Assembly: GCA_014529385.2 (NCBI GenBank)
Contig: CM043971.1
Coordinates: 55,723,209-55,787,208 of the forward strand
Direction of reading: 5' to 3'
DNA length: 64,000 nt
DNA from: Adiantum capillus-veneris
Lineage: Eukaryota; Streptophyta; Polypodiopsida; Polypodiales; Pteridaceae
Below the pieces are notes generated by a model that was given only the letters and a program-made list of their open reading frames with translations, did no database searches and was not told the DNA's origin. Shown in pieces: positions 31,830 to 43,606 of the stretch (position 1 is its first letter; each line of letters starts with the position of its first letter). Made by a program: the position numbers and the translations under genes.

Positions 31830-34439
31830 CTACCCTACACCTAACTGCTTGCGAAAATGCGCAAAGCTCTCTGAGGGAAGTCCTTTTGTAAGTAGATCAG
31901 CAAGATTTTCTATGGTGTGAACTTTGACAAGCTGAAGTTGCTTATCCTCGAGCATTTCCCTGATGAAATGATACTTCACATCCACATGCTTTGTCTTTGA
32001 GTGATAAACTGGATTGCGAGCCAATTGTATAGCACTTTGACTATCACAATATAACACAGGCATCTATTCTTTGATTCCCAAATCTGTTACTAGTCGATTA
32101 AGCCAAATTGATTCTTTGCATGCCTCTGATGCTGCAACATATTCAACCTCTGTAGTAGACTGAGTAACACAATCTTGTAATCTAGAACGCCATGATACTG
32201 CTCCACCAGCCAATGTAAAGACATACCCTGACGTAGACCTTCGGTTGTCTAAGTCACCTGCATAATCTGAGTCTGTAAAACCCTTTACACTTAGTTCCTG
32301 ACTCCCGTAACATATACGCATACTCTTTGTAGCTTTCAAGTATCTCAATATTCCTTTCACTGCCTCCCAATGTTTCTTGCCTGGGTTTGACATGTATCGA
32401 CTTACTACTCCCACTGCAAATGCAATGTCTGGGCGAGTAGCAATCATTGCATACATCAAACTACCCACTGTAGACGCATATGGAATCTTATCCATTTCAG
32501 CTTGTTCTTCCTCAGACACAGGACAATCTTGTTTGCTAAGTTTCACATATGGTGGCAATGGAACACTCAATGCCTTTCCCTTCTCCATATTGAAACGTTG
32601 CAAAACCTTGTCAATATACTCTGTTTGAGATAACCAAATCAACTTCTTTGATCTGTCTCTCTCAATGCGCATACCAAGTATATGACTTGCCTCACCCATG
32701 TCTTACATGTCAAACGATTTTGCCATCTTTGACTTCAAAACTGAAATTTCTTCCAAGTGGTTGCCAGCAATCAACATGTCATCCACATACAAAATAAGGA
32801 TCAGCCAACTACCATCCTTAGCCTTCTTTGTATATAGACAGTGATCGAACTCACTACGTTTGTAGCCTTGAGAAAGTATAAACTTGTGGAATTTATGGTA
32901 CCATGCCCTCGTTGATTGTTTTAAGCCATAAAGACTCTTTAACAACTGGCATACCCAATCTTCCTTGCCTTTCTCAACAAACCCTTCTGGCTGCTGCATG
33001 TAAATTTCCACATCTAAATCACCATGCAAGAACGCTGTCTTGACATCCATTTGGTGCAACACCAAATCTAATATGGCAACCAATGCAAGAAAGCATCTCA
33101 ATGTAGTCATCTTGACCACCGGAGAGAAGACTTCATCAAAGTCAATGCCTTGCTCTTGCTTAAAGCCCTTGGCAACAAGCCTTGCTTTGTACTTTGGCTG
33201 ACTATCATGAGCGGTGATCTTATACTTGTAAACCCATTTACAAGGTAGAGCCTTTTTTCCCTGTGGTAATTTAACTAGCTTCCATGTCTTGTTTTTATGC
33301 AGAGCTGTCATCTCTGGCTGCATGGACAATTGCCAATTCCCGGAGTCCTTCATTTTCAATGCTTCCTTGTAACATGAAGGCTCATTGCAATCAGTCAACA
33401 TGACATAGTTCATAGATGGAACAAGCCTATCAGGAGGTCGCGTGACACGTCCAGATCTACGCACAATAGGTGGCTCAGGCTTAGCCACAACCTGTGGTTC
33501 CACTCTATCCTGTCCTTGCTCCTCTTGAGGCCTGACATTTTGTCTTGCACGTGCAGGTCCATCTTCTTGGAAGACAATTCTTCTAATCTCCTCAACCCTC
33601 TCTGGTTTAGAATGATATTTGGATTCATTAAAGTGAACATCATTGCTGCGGACAACCTTTGTGGATTCGGGATCCCAAAGTCTGTACCCCATCTCACCAG
33701 AATTACCATAGCCTAGAAAGATGCACTTTCTACTCTTTGGCTCAAGCTTGTTCCTAAATTCCTTTGGAACGTGAGTATATGCCTCACAGCCAAAGACTCT
33801 GAGATGCTTGTATGAGGGCATTTTGCCTGACCATACCATCTCTGGCACTGAATCCTTCTGCAAAACCTTGCTAGGAGATCTATTTACAAGATGAAAAGCT
33901 GTTGATACAGCTTCAGCCCAAAACCCATTTGGGAGCTGTGCATTAGACAACATACTTCTGACCTTCTCTTGTATGGTCCTATTCATCCTCTCAGCAACAC
34001 CATTTTGAGGAGGATTGTAAGGAGCAGTAAGTTCACGTTTTATACCTTTTGACTCACAAAAGTCCTGAAAGGCCTTTGAAACATACTCTCCACCATTGTC
34101 AGTGCGTAAGCATTTAAGCTTCTTGCCACTCTGATTCTCCACAAGTGTCACAAACGTTTTGAAAACACTAAACGCTTCATCCTTGTGCTTGAGAAAGTAA
34201 ACCCATACTTTCCTCGAGTAATCATCTATAAATGTCATAAAGTAAGAAGCTCCCCCTAGAGATAGGTTAGGCATAGGTCCACACAAATCACTATGAACAA
34301 GTGCCAACTGTGTATCTCTTCTACTGCTTCTATGCTTATGTGGCTGCTGTGTTTGCTTACCATACAGACAATGTTCACAGAATTCAAAATCATTAAATGA
34401 AAAGCTAGGAAAATAACCAGAACAAGATAAGATTTCCAT
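31830..34439 (-). pseudogene. Copia-C integrase, reverse transcriptase and RNase H
   Basis: One continuous register read in three pieces. 34439-32703 (578 codons): integrase with FCEHCLYGK zinc part, Asp51 (HSDLCGP), Asp113 (RTDNGGEY) and Glu150 (NGVAERMNRT); RT with CKWVYKYK, FSPVVKMTTLRCFLAL, QMDVKTAFLHGDL, SLYGLKQSTRAWYHKF and catalytic YVDD near residues 551-554. A TAA at 32703-32705 follows SFDM. 32699-32064 continues with DM-GEASHILGMRI, SLMYAMIATRPDIAFAVGVV and RNase H STSGYVFTLAGGAVSWRS, TEVEYVAASEACKE. A TAG at 32064-32066 follows GIKE. 32063-31830 has LYCDSQSAIQLARN, HVDVKYHFIRE and the ADLLTKGLP terminus. Catalytic residues are intact; only the stops break it. Confidence 0.95.
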
Positions 34440-34445
34440 TCCCTT

Positions 34446-34946
34446 CTAGGACATATGTCCTAACCGGCTATGCCACAAAGAAACGTTCGGATGCTCGGTT
34501 ACATTGATTACATTTTTAGAGACATTTGATACATAAATCATGTAAAGTCCTCCAGACTTTACTCCATGTGCTACTGTCATAGAACCCTTGGATATCTTCC
34601 ACATGTTCTGTCCAAAAGTGGTGACGTAGCCAGCATCATCAAGTAAACCTGTGCTGATCAAGCTCTTTGTAATTGCGGGAACATGTCTCACATTCTTCAA
34701 TGTGAAAGAAGAGCCATTCTGAAACTTCAATTGTACATCTCCAACACCTAAGATCTCACATGTCTGTTCATTGCCTAGCCGAACATGATCTTTAGTGGTC
34801 ACATAAGAGGTAAACCACTCCTTGTTTGGAGACACATGAAGTGATGCCCCTGAGTCTATAATCCAGTCACTCAGTGCATTTCCATCAGATGCTGTAAGAA
34901 GAGCTGAGTCCATTGTATTCTTCAAGAAGTAGATGTCTCCTGACAC
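34446..34946 (-). pseudogene. Copia-C protease and GAG-pre-integrase segment
   Basis: Aspartic protease entry WIIDSGASLHVSPNKEWF with D-S-G intact, the FTLKNVRHVPAITKSLIS loop, and the pre-integrase LWHSRLGHMS. A TAG directly after GHMS separates it in frame from the integrase piece at 34439. On the upstream side a frameshift near 34946 separates it from the gag zinc-knuckle frame. Confidence 0.92.
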
Positions 34947-35809
34947 TAGATGTCATCCTCTGCAACAGTGTTTGTCACATTTATTTCTTGAATCTTCACT
35001 GAGGACTTGTTCTTCTCACCATGGTCTTCAGCTTTCTCTTTGCCTTTTTCTGCTTTCCATTCTCTGCAGTCTCTTTTCATGTGACCCTTCTTGCCACAAT
35101 GGTAGCATTCTATGTCACTCTTGCCTTTAGCACTGCGGGACTTGCTACGAGACTGATTCCTCTTTCCACCTTTTTACTTTTCTTTGGTACTTCCCCTGAC
35201 AACTAAGGTTGTTCCTTTGACTTTGTCCATTGTCTTTCTATTGGTTTCTTCAGTAAGCAGACTTCCTTCTACACCTGCTATGTTCAAACCATCTGGAGGT
35301 GCAGAATTACTCAAAGTTGTGCGAAAAGTGTCCCAACATTCCGGCAATGTGATCAACAGGAACATAGCTCTAACAGGTTCATCAAACTTGACACCTTGAG
35401 CTGACAACTGACTATAGATTGTGTTGAATTCATTCAGATGATTGGACATAGGTGTCCCTTCTTTCATCTTCAAGTCAACAAACTTCTTAAGCCGGTATAC
35501 CTGTGAAGCTGCACTCTGCTTCTCATAAAGATCACTCAGCTTTAACCATGCTTGATAAGCCGACATCTCGTCTGCTACATTGAAGTAAACGCTTTCTGCC
35601 AAAGTCAGCATAATGGTAGAAAGTGCCAATTCATCCATTTCGCTCCATTCATCTTCGTCCATATCTTCTGGTTTTATCCCCTTGAGATTTATAGGTTTTA
35701 TCTGCTTCTTTTGTACCAACACGTGCCAAATCTGCTTCTTCCACAATGGGAAATTGGTTCCATCCAGATTCTTGATATTTTAAAGAGCAGTGTCCTGTGA
35801 TCCAGCCAT
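34947..35809 (-). pseudogene. Copia-C gag with zinc knuckle
   Basis: The start ATG is at 35809 (MAGSQDTAL), followed almost at once by an in-frame TAA; then NLDGTNFPLWKKQIWHVLVQ, LTLAESVYFNVADEMSAYQA, LSDLYEKQSAASQVYRLKKF and MSNHLNEFNTIYSQLSAQG, typical copia gag (UBN2-type). A TAA follows STKEK at about 35174. Beyond it the frame continues to the zinc knuckle CYHCGKKGHMKRDC (about 35060-35105). Confidence 0.9.
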
Positions 35810-35811
35810 AG

Positions 35812-37007
35812 CTACGCTTCACAGTAGTTTACTTTCCTGGGAAAAATTCGGCAGAGTTTCCCCTGTAAACTGACCTCTGAACCAATATCAACCTGTCAAA
35901 TGAACCAAGAAAGCTTCAGATTTTGCATAAATTTTGGCAGAGTCTCCTTTGTAAAATGGCTCTGGTGTACTCAAAAAACAGCTCAAAAAACACTATCTCT
36001 CTGACACTGTCAGTTGCGGGTAAACCTGTCCTACACCTGTACTGTCTCTCACTGTCCTGTCACAGTCCTGTAAGCATAGACTGCGACAATGCCTCAACGG
36101 CAGTAAAGCAAAGATGCAATCCCAACTGTCTAACTCACAGTCAATACATCCTAGCTGCCTATCTAAGGGTGCTCGAGGGATCGCTCCAAGACCTGTATCA
36201 CCGAAAGGATCTCAACATTCGAGAATCCCCCAGCTCAATAAAACCTCACTCGACCCTCAACAAAGGCTGTAGTAAATTTGACAGTACATAGACTTCCCAC
36301 AAAGTCATACATCCACAAATTTCCCACTGTATGCTGTAACCGCTGCGGCGGCTGTTTGCTGTGTGACTCACAGCCAGCAAACCCTCAACAGACATACATC
36401 ATCTCTGACAATACATCCCATGTGGAAGTACCTACAATGTCAGGATGAAATCTGGAATATCAAGCAGCAAACACAAGCTAGTTGATGAACTAGTGGATGT
36501 CGCCTATAGTCTGTGTGTAGATGCGCCCGTGTCGTATGTGACACGCCTCCAAGAACTGTGAGCCGTCCTTCGATGTGTAGACAACCACAAATCAACACTC
36601 TGGGTGTGTCGATATCCTCAGCACCTGCAGTCGTAGGCCGAAAACCCCAAATTTGCAGAGTCGGATCTGCACCCGCTGAGACCACGTAGTCGAAAAAGGC
36701 CTGCGCAGAACTCTGTCAAAGCCGAACGGTGGTTGAGATGACCTCAGAATGAAATTCTGAGAACACTAAGCCCTTCGGGCTTTCCCACAGGATTTGAGGC
36801 CGTGTCTTTGCCTGTCGAATTTCACTCCAATCTGAGCCTGCGTAGCCACGTAGTCGAAAATGGCCTGCGCAGACCTTTGTCGAAGCCGAACGGTGGCCGA
36901 GATGACCTCTCTGGAGATTTGGGGCCGTGTCTTCGCCTGTCGAATTTCACTCCAATCTGAGTTGGTGACTCTAGCCTCCTGCAGTGCTGCCCCGAGCCTC
37001 GATCTGA
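35812..37007 (-). other. Copia-C leader between PBS and gag
   Basis: Non-coding leader of about 1.2 kb. It contains a tandem duplication of about 165 bp (about 36683-36847 and 36848-36966) sharing ACGTAGTCGAAAA, GGCCTGCGCAGA, GCCGAACGGTGG and GTCGAATTTCACTCCAATCT. The second unit is shorter because the intervening CCCTTCGGGCTTTCCC part is missing. Confidence 0.7.
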
Positions 37008-37019
37008 GCTCTGATACCA
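37008..37019 (-). promoter_or_regulatory. Copia-C primer-binding site
   Basis: TGGTATCAGAGC on the minus strand, complementary to the 3' end of initiator-Met tRNA; two bases from the 5' LTR. Confidence 0.93.
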
Positions 37020-37021
37020 GT

Positions 37022-37213
37022 TGAAGGAGTACGAGCGGAAGTGCGACACGAGAGAGAGTGCGAGAAGAAGAGCACGACGATATGGTGAACTCGCTCTACT
37101 GTAATGTGTAGAGCATAGTGAGTTCTTATTAGGTTTTTACAAAAGAATATGTGTACATACCTGGCGGCCCGCCCACTTACCTGGGCGACCACATTGGGCT
37201 TTATACCCCAACA
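37022..37213 (-). repeat. Copia-C 5' LTR
   Basis: 192 bp, same length as the 3' LTR and flanked by the ACCCG target duplication. It should carry the promoter for minus-strand transcription. Confidence 0.96.
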
Positions 37214-37218
37214 ACCCG

Positions 37219-40200
37219 CTCTAGGATACATTCCTCACGTTTCAAGCTACCACATTGTGAAGCTCCACACATCCACAGTTCTTTAGGCTTACCTAACCAA
37301 GATGGAAGTTCTGATCCTGCTACTGTGGCGGAATCAAACTCCTCAACCGGTGTTCTCGTCACATTTTTATAGCTATGGTCCCTCAAGTTTATCTTTGTTA
37401 TGGTTTCCATATGTCTCAGGTATATATGGTCATAACCCCAATCTTGGACCATTTTCAATTGTCGCATGAATGGTCTTCCCAAAATGATGTCATAGTTGTT
37501 CTTCTTGCCAAAGTCAACAACAGCAAAAGTGAGTTCATATTCAATGCCACAAGAAGTAACAAGTACTTTTTCTAGCAATCCTAGGGGCTTTTCCTTGTGT
37601 CCGTCTGCAAGCTGCAGGGTCATTCGTGTGGATATCAAGGCAGGTTTTCCCCATTTTTTCCAAACCTCTTTGGTTGCAATGGGCACACCAACTCCACTGT
37701 CAAGGATTGCCATGGTTTTTACACCATTGAATTCCATAGGAAGGGTGGTGTTTCCCTCTTCTCCCTCGTAATACTCGCCTACCTTGTTTAATGGCACTGG
37801 CCTAGTATTTAGTTGAGGCATTTCAAGCTCTTTGATGCCTTCCTCGATTTGAGTCATTGGGGTTTTTACACCAAATTTCTCTAGACATTTACCCACATTA
37901 GCCCACATGTTTGGTCTTATTCTGAGCAACTCGGCTAACATTATTGTACAGGTGTCTGGGGTAGATAGAATATCTACTAGCCCCTTTGAATTGATGGCCT
38001 TGTTGGGAGACAGTCTCTGTGATGGGACTGCAACCACATCTGACTTGGTCTCCTACTCTCCCATGTAGGACGGTAGTGTTCTTAGCGAATGGGGTTGACT
38101 CTCCATAGATTGTACAGATCCTTTGTCGCCCCAATACGATCGCACGCCTAGATTCATTTGAGATCCAGTCTCAAATTCCTCTATTGGTGGTAGAAACACT
38201 CCTCGTTCTTCATCACCAGTCTTGTCTACTCGTCTTCTTAGGTCATCGGATTCATTGGCCTCTCTGACTTGTTTCCACAATTTGTCAAGACCATCTACCT
38301 CTTTACAATCCTCAGGTATAGCTTGGTGAAATCCCTCGAAAGAGTTATCCGTGGTATTCAGTACTATCCTTGGTTCTAATGCTGGTTCTTTGAGGTTTGG
38401 TCTGTGCTCATGACTAGAATCTGGCTCTTTTAGTTCCTGGTTTGGTGGGATTACTTGTGTAGGCATGACACGGATCACGTCCTCAGGTTTTGCAACTGGT
38501 GGTTCTAGTAAAGCTTGGGCTGTTTGAATCATTTTCTGGCACATTTCAAACCTTTGCTTTTCTAGTTCCGCATCGGGATATGTCATCCACCTGTGTTCTT
38601 GGGTTTGGTTCTTTTTGAGCCTCACATCATAGGCTTTTAAGAGGGTATATAATATCTCATTAACCTTCTCTGCCAACACAGATCCTCCTGAACTAGCACT
38701 TCTCGGTTTCTCATCCGTGGATGGTTCTTCTAGAGGTTTAACCATCTGTGTAAGAGAAGGTGCCTCCTTTTCCTCATGTTGTTTTATCTTCTCCTCAGCT
38801 TCGGTAAGCTTCTCAGCTAGGGATTTTTGCTCTCATTCCTTGCGTGCTTTCATCCTAGTCTTTCTAGCTTTCCAACTATTTCGTTTGCTCTTGGTTTTCT
38901 GACTAGGTGCGTCTGTCTTTGGTCCATCATCTGTCTTTGGACTCATGTCACTTTCCGTGTTCTTTGTCTCTGGATTCTCATCAGCTTTCTTTTGAGCTTG
39001 TGCTCTTGTAACCACTTGAACTGGTACGACATTTTCATTTTCTGAGCTACTAGGGAGCTGAACAATCCCTGACACATTTGTCGTGATTTTCCTGATTTGG
39101 TTTGGGTTTTTTGGGCAATCGGGGATCAAGTGAGAGATGCCACACTCAAGACAATAGGAATTTACTTCAATGATCTCCGTATGAGGACATTGTTTGACCA
39201 AGTGGTTGTCACGACTTTTGTGACAATCTGTCTCTGGTTGAGGAGATTCTTTTAGCATTTCCTCTTGGCTATAAGCACACTTTGACCTCGCTATTTGCAA
39301 TGAATCGCAATGTCCTTTCGTCCATTTCATACCTTCTTTCTCTCGACTGAAACCCAGGAGGTGGAGGTTGTACCGGCCTCACCACTCCATGTGTTTCTCT
39401 CACATTTTGTTGCTCCGAAGGGTAGTACTCACTTTGGTTGCTATACCACATTGTAGCTAGTACTGGCATTGGTTTATTTGATGCTTCCATCATTGGCATG
39501 TATCTCATGTCTACCTGCATTCTAGCACCTGGCAGCGGAGGTTGTTGTCCTAAGACAAGTTGTGGCCTTAAAACTCCTAGTGGTCCTGGCGCATTCCCCG
39601 TAATGTATCTAGGTGGAGTAGGTGCTTCTGGAACAGGTTGTACATACCTCTCCCTAGCATCTTCCATGCTATAATAGCACTCTTCCCCCATATGGTTTGT
39701 CCATTTTCTCTCAATTTCACACCACTTCGGCTCTCCCGAATTAGATCTTACAAGAGGAATCAACCTCTTGACCAAGTCGTCGATAAGCTTTTCTTGATCA
39801 ATAGGTGCCGTTGGCTTGGCAATGGACTAACTTATCTGTGAAACACTGTGCTGAGAGGATGTGTCATCTCATTGACTCTTTAAGTTCTTTTCTTTGTATG
39901 CCTCACATTTATCCACTAGATAAAGAGCTTCTTTGATCAACTCGTTTAACGTCATCCTCCTTATCATATGCAGATCCTTCTGAAGGCCCGCATGTCTCAT
40001 TCCTTGGATAAAGATCAGCATCAATCGTGCTTGCGTAGGTAATTCCGCTCTCGGACAGAGCTTAACATATCTCTTGAGCCGTAATGATGCTTTGCGTACT
40101 GATTCATCCTCTTTCTGTTTGAATCTATGGATTTGTGAGACCGTGTTGTGAGCAATGCCTTTTGGCGAGAATTCTTCAATAAACTCCTCAAACAGCTCAT

Positions 40201-40918
40201 CTAGGTTCTCAAAATCCCATATTTCCACCGAGTCGAACCATGTAGCTGCATCATCTTCTAGAGTCAATCCAAATCACGTAAACTGTGTCGCAAAATCTGA
40301 AACTTCCTCTGCTCTAATCACTCTTCTAAAAGCCGTTACGTGATCTTTCGGATCTTTATCTCCGGAGTATTTTCTGTTTACCCATTTCTAGACTTGGGAT
40401 GGTCTAACTCGTCGATTGTCTACAAGTCTAACCAGAGACTCTCCCAATCCTTTTCTCGTTATCGCTCTTGAAGGGAATCCTGGTGGCTCTCTTCTTGGAA
40501 TTCCTATAGGAATTCTCGTGTTTGGTGGAGGCATTTGTGGTCCTTCATTGACCAAATATCCACCTCTTTCTAGTACAGTCTGTGGATTTGTGCTTTCTAC
40601 AACTCTGTATTCTCGTCCATACTTGTTGACAACTATAGATCTCCATTGACAGTCGACTCCGTATGTGTAGACATATAAGAGCTTGTAATCCGTTATCTCT
40701 TCTAGGTATGGATCTAAGCACCTATAAAGATTGACCTCATTGTCGTCAATGTATCTATATAGTCCTTCACTCTCATGACCAATCATCCAAACTCTCTCAA
40801 CAAGATGGGTCTTTATCAATTGCAAGTTTGAAAGATCCATTGTGGGAGGATATTCCTCTATCGTCGGGATCTCCAAGCTTGTGTAAGCTGCGTTTGAATC
40901 TAGGGTAGACATGATTTC
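37219..40918 (-). pseudogene. Gypsy-B gag and protease polyprotein
   Basis: Starts near 40912 (MSTLDSNAAYTSLEIPTIEE). The register runs through an unfamiliar N-terminal region (40912-40388), then a gag domain (KYSGDKDPKDHVTAFRRVI, LTLEDDAATWFDSVEIWDF, FKQKEDESVRKASLRLKRY; about 40385-39869), then a Pro-rich part (39775-39269). After a shift near 39300 come a zinc-knuckle-like pair of Cys clusters (CHKSRDNHLVKQC and CLECGISHLIPDC), a charged linker (39330-38053) and the aspartic protease (38037-37219) with MAILDSGVGVPIATKEVW and YDIILGRPFMRQLKM. Stops at about 40388, 40280, 39869, 38833 and 38053 break it. The frame originally continued into the W-x-P-K ORF across the Copia-C insertion. Confidence 0.82.
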
Positions 40919-41279
40919 TGGGCTTAAGAGATTTTGCTTGGTTCAAGTAGACTTAGTCCACTGTGTTCAAGTGCTTTGGTTAGGGAAAAATCGAAACTAT
41001 GTCCAAAACCGCAACCGTTTCGTCACAATTCTCACAAATTGTCGCTTTTAGACACCCCTGACTTCCGGATGTATTTTGAGGCCTCAAACGACGTTTTTTT
41101 CAAAGTTGACCTAAATGCTCCAAGAATCGCATTTACTCTTGGCTCTAAGATCTGTACAGCCGCTCTCAGGCTACGTTTTGATATAAAAACTTTTCCAATC
41201 CGATACCGTTTGTGAAAGTTATGGCCAAAATAGTGAAATGTAGTTTAGACTGGTCAAAATGAGTCCAAATTCAATTTTG

Positions 41280-43090
41280 AAAAAAGATTTGGGATCTCTG
41301 TGAGACTGTGAACACTCCTGTATGGTCAAAATTACAGTTGGACCCTAAAACTGGCATAGAGACATCCTACCTATATGCTCAAAATTTAACAAAATTTGGT
41401 CCAGAGACTCCCCTTAAGTCCAGCAACACAATGGTATGCTCAGAATTTCATTTGGACCTAAAAATGGTCTTGAGACATCCTACGCGTAGGATGTCTTTTT
41501 GCTCAGAATGACTTGAAATTTTCACCCCAGCTTCTCCTTGATGTGCTGATCACAGTGGTGTGCTCATAGGTTGATTTGGAGTCCTAAATCAAGCTGGAGA
41601 CATCCTACGCGTAGGATGCCTAACTGCTCAGATTTTGTCCAAACTTGATCCCAAGATTCTCCTAATGCTCAGCAACCCAATGGTATACTCAAAATTGAAT
41701 TTGGATGCCAATAGGTCAAGATTTGGGCTGCATAAGCTTCTAGTGCACTCCAAGAGTAGGATGTCTGACAATTCTTGTCTTTGCTTGGTAAATAGGCCAA
41801 ACAAGGTCCAAATTCACTTTTGAAAAAAGTTTTGGAATCCTTGAGACACTTAGAACTTCCCTATATGGCCAAAGTAGAATTTTGACCACTTTATGACCCT
41901 GGAGACATCCTACGCGTAGGATGTCTTTTTGCTCTGTTTCAGCTCAAACTTGCACTGTAGCTTCCCCTTGATGTGCTAAACTCACATATATTTTTACTTT
42001 TTGATTCTGACACCTATAGGTTGGTCAAATGATCAAGAATCTATTCCAAAAGCCTGATGTCTGTTCTGACGAATTCCTAAGTCAAATCAACTCCAAATTG
42101 GACCAAATTTGCATAGGAGGCTTATCTAAGGCTATATGATAGCATGGTATGGTCACAGTAGAATTTTGGTTTCAGAATTATGGAGTAGACATCCTACGCG
42201 TAGGATGTCTTTTTGCTCAGAATGAACCCAAATTTGAACCACAGACTCTCCTTAAGGTGCTGATCACTGTGGTATGCTCAGAGGTTGATTTGGAGTGCTA
42301 AATCATGGACATCCTACGCGTAGGATGTATAAGTGCTTAGAATTGCCCCAAACTTGAGCCACAGCTTTCCCTTGATGTCAACAACCCAATGCTATGCTTA
42401 GATTTTGGTTTGGATTTCAAAAGTCCCAAATTTAGCTATTCTTGCCTTTTGTCTATCCAAAAACGCTAAAGTCTGTTCAATCTTCCTTTCACTGACCCAA
42501 ATGAGATGAAATTTATCACATGCACTCAATACAACATTTAGAACATGCCTATGGAGTCATCCTATGGTTTGGTCTCAAAATTAGGTCTTGGAAACAATTT
42601 GGGTAGGATGTCTGGCAATTTTTGTCTTTTGACTTTAATCTGTCAAAATTTGGTCAAATTTCCACTTTCCAGGTGAAAATAGGGTAAAACCTACCTTCTA
42701 AACACACTGGTAACCTCAGATTTTCAAAAAAGTGCCCAGATCACCCTGTAGACATCCTACGCGTAGGATGTCTTCTGCCTATTTTTTTAGACTGAAGTGT
42801 CCCTGATGCTTCCTTATGCTCTCAGCAAGTGCAAGAATGCTTCACAATTGCAAAAACATGCAAAATTCACTCAATTTAAGCCTTTTCTAAAATTTTACGT
42901 TTTTTGACTCCGCCTTTTGGCTTTTGGTCAACAAAAATAGGGAAAAACACCCAAGTCAATATGTTACTAGGGTAAAACCTACCCTCTGAACCCATTGGTG
43001 CAGTCAGAATTTTCAAATTTGGTCTCCAAAACCCCCTTGAGACATCCTACGCGTAGGATGTCTATGTTTACAGAATTGCAAGTTTTCTTC
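41280..43090. repeat. Gypsy-B leader repeats with seven perfect palindromes
   Basis: Degenerate repeats of about 115-150 bp (shared phrases TATGCTCAGAATTT, TTGATTTGGA, CTCCTTGATGTGCTGATCAC). Seven contain a perfect palindrome centred on ACGCGT with core CATCCTACGCGTAGGATG: 41473-41496, 41601-41618, 41903-41926, 42187-42210, 42309-42328, 42750-42773 and 43040-43063. Five are 24 bp, one 20 bp, one 18 bp. Half-copies (GAGACATCCTACC at about 41359, GAGTAGGATGTCTG at about 41753, GGGTAGGATGTCTGG at about 42600) mark further units. The surrounding sequence has diverged much more than the palindromes. Confidence 0.92.
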
Positions 43091-43587
43091 GCAGAACCCT
43101 TGCAAATGCTCTTTTATATGCACAACATCAGTCAGTCATACAAAAACATCCACAAAAGCTTGTTTAATGCATTTTTACCCTCAAAAGCACACTTTTCCGT
43201 GATTTCAAATGCAATCAAGCACTTTAGCAAATAATTCAGTGATGAATAGCTCTAGATCAGAATCGGATCACTTACCTAAAGCTACTCCTACAAATCATAT
43301 GGGGTTTTGCATCTATGAGTAGAAAAATGCTTCACCGCCACACACGGACTAGTAAACGCTTTTATCACCTCGCAAATCACTCGACCACCAACAACTACTC
43401 TAATCCACAGATCCTAACTAAACCTATCTAGTCACAGACCCTCGGCAAGACACACGCTTCCTGGCTATCCACTTGATCGCGGAATATTCTCTTCCGGATC
43501 CACTTAAGAAAAACGCTTTCTTTAGCCGAAACTAAATCAAGCAACCATCACACGAGTGTTAGTAGGAAACCTACTTAGGTCCTTGTG

Positions 43588-43605
43588 TCCCCGGCAACGG
43601 CGCCA
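43588..43605 (-). promoter_or_regulatory. Gypsy-B primer-binding site
   Basis: TGGCGCCGTTGCCGGGGA on the minus strand, one base from the 5' LTR; matches the tRNA-Asp type PBS known from Athila-like gypsy elements. Confidence 0.88.
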
Positions 43606-43606
43606 A

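Larger units (their letters stand above)
31549..37213 (-). mobile_element. Copia-C: full-length young Ty1/copia element
   Basis: 5665 bp with 192-bp LTRs (31549-31740 and 37022-37213) differing at only two positions by eye. Perfect target duplication ACCCG (31544-31548 and 37214-37218). PBS GCTCTGATACCA (37008-37019, complementary strand of TGGTATCAGAGC, initiator-Met tRNA) lies two bases from the 5' LTR; a purine tract adjoins the 3' LTR (ACCTCCCACTTAAAG on the plus strand). Order on the minus strand is gag, protease, integrase, RT, RNase H. The polyprotein is disabled by a few in-frame stops and one frameshift. It is inserted in the coding part of Gypsy-B. Confidence 0.96.

Noticed and set aside
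31950-31990. Hammerhead-like CTGATGA on the plus strand
   Set aside because: It lies in RNase H coding sequence and lacks stem II, GAAA and a cleavage site.
36440-36685. Minus-strand ORF of 81 codons in the Copia-C leader
   Set aside because: Lies between PBS and gag with no similarity to a known protein; the sequence is explained by the leader and its tandem duplication.
38827-39045. Hydrophobic plus-strand ORF (72 codons)
   Set aside because: It is the antisense of the charged Gypsy-B gag linker; lysine- and glutamate-rich codons read as Phe/Leu on the other strand.
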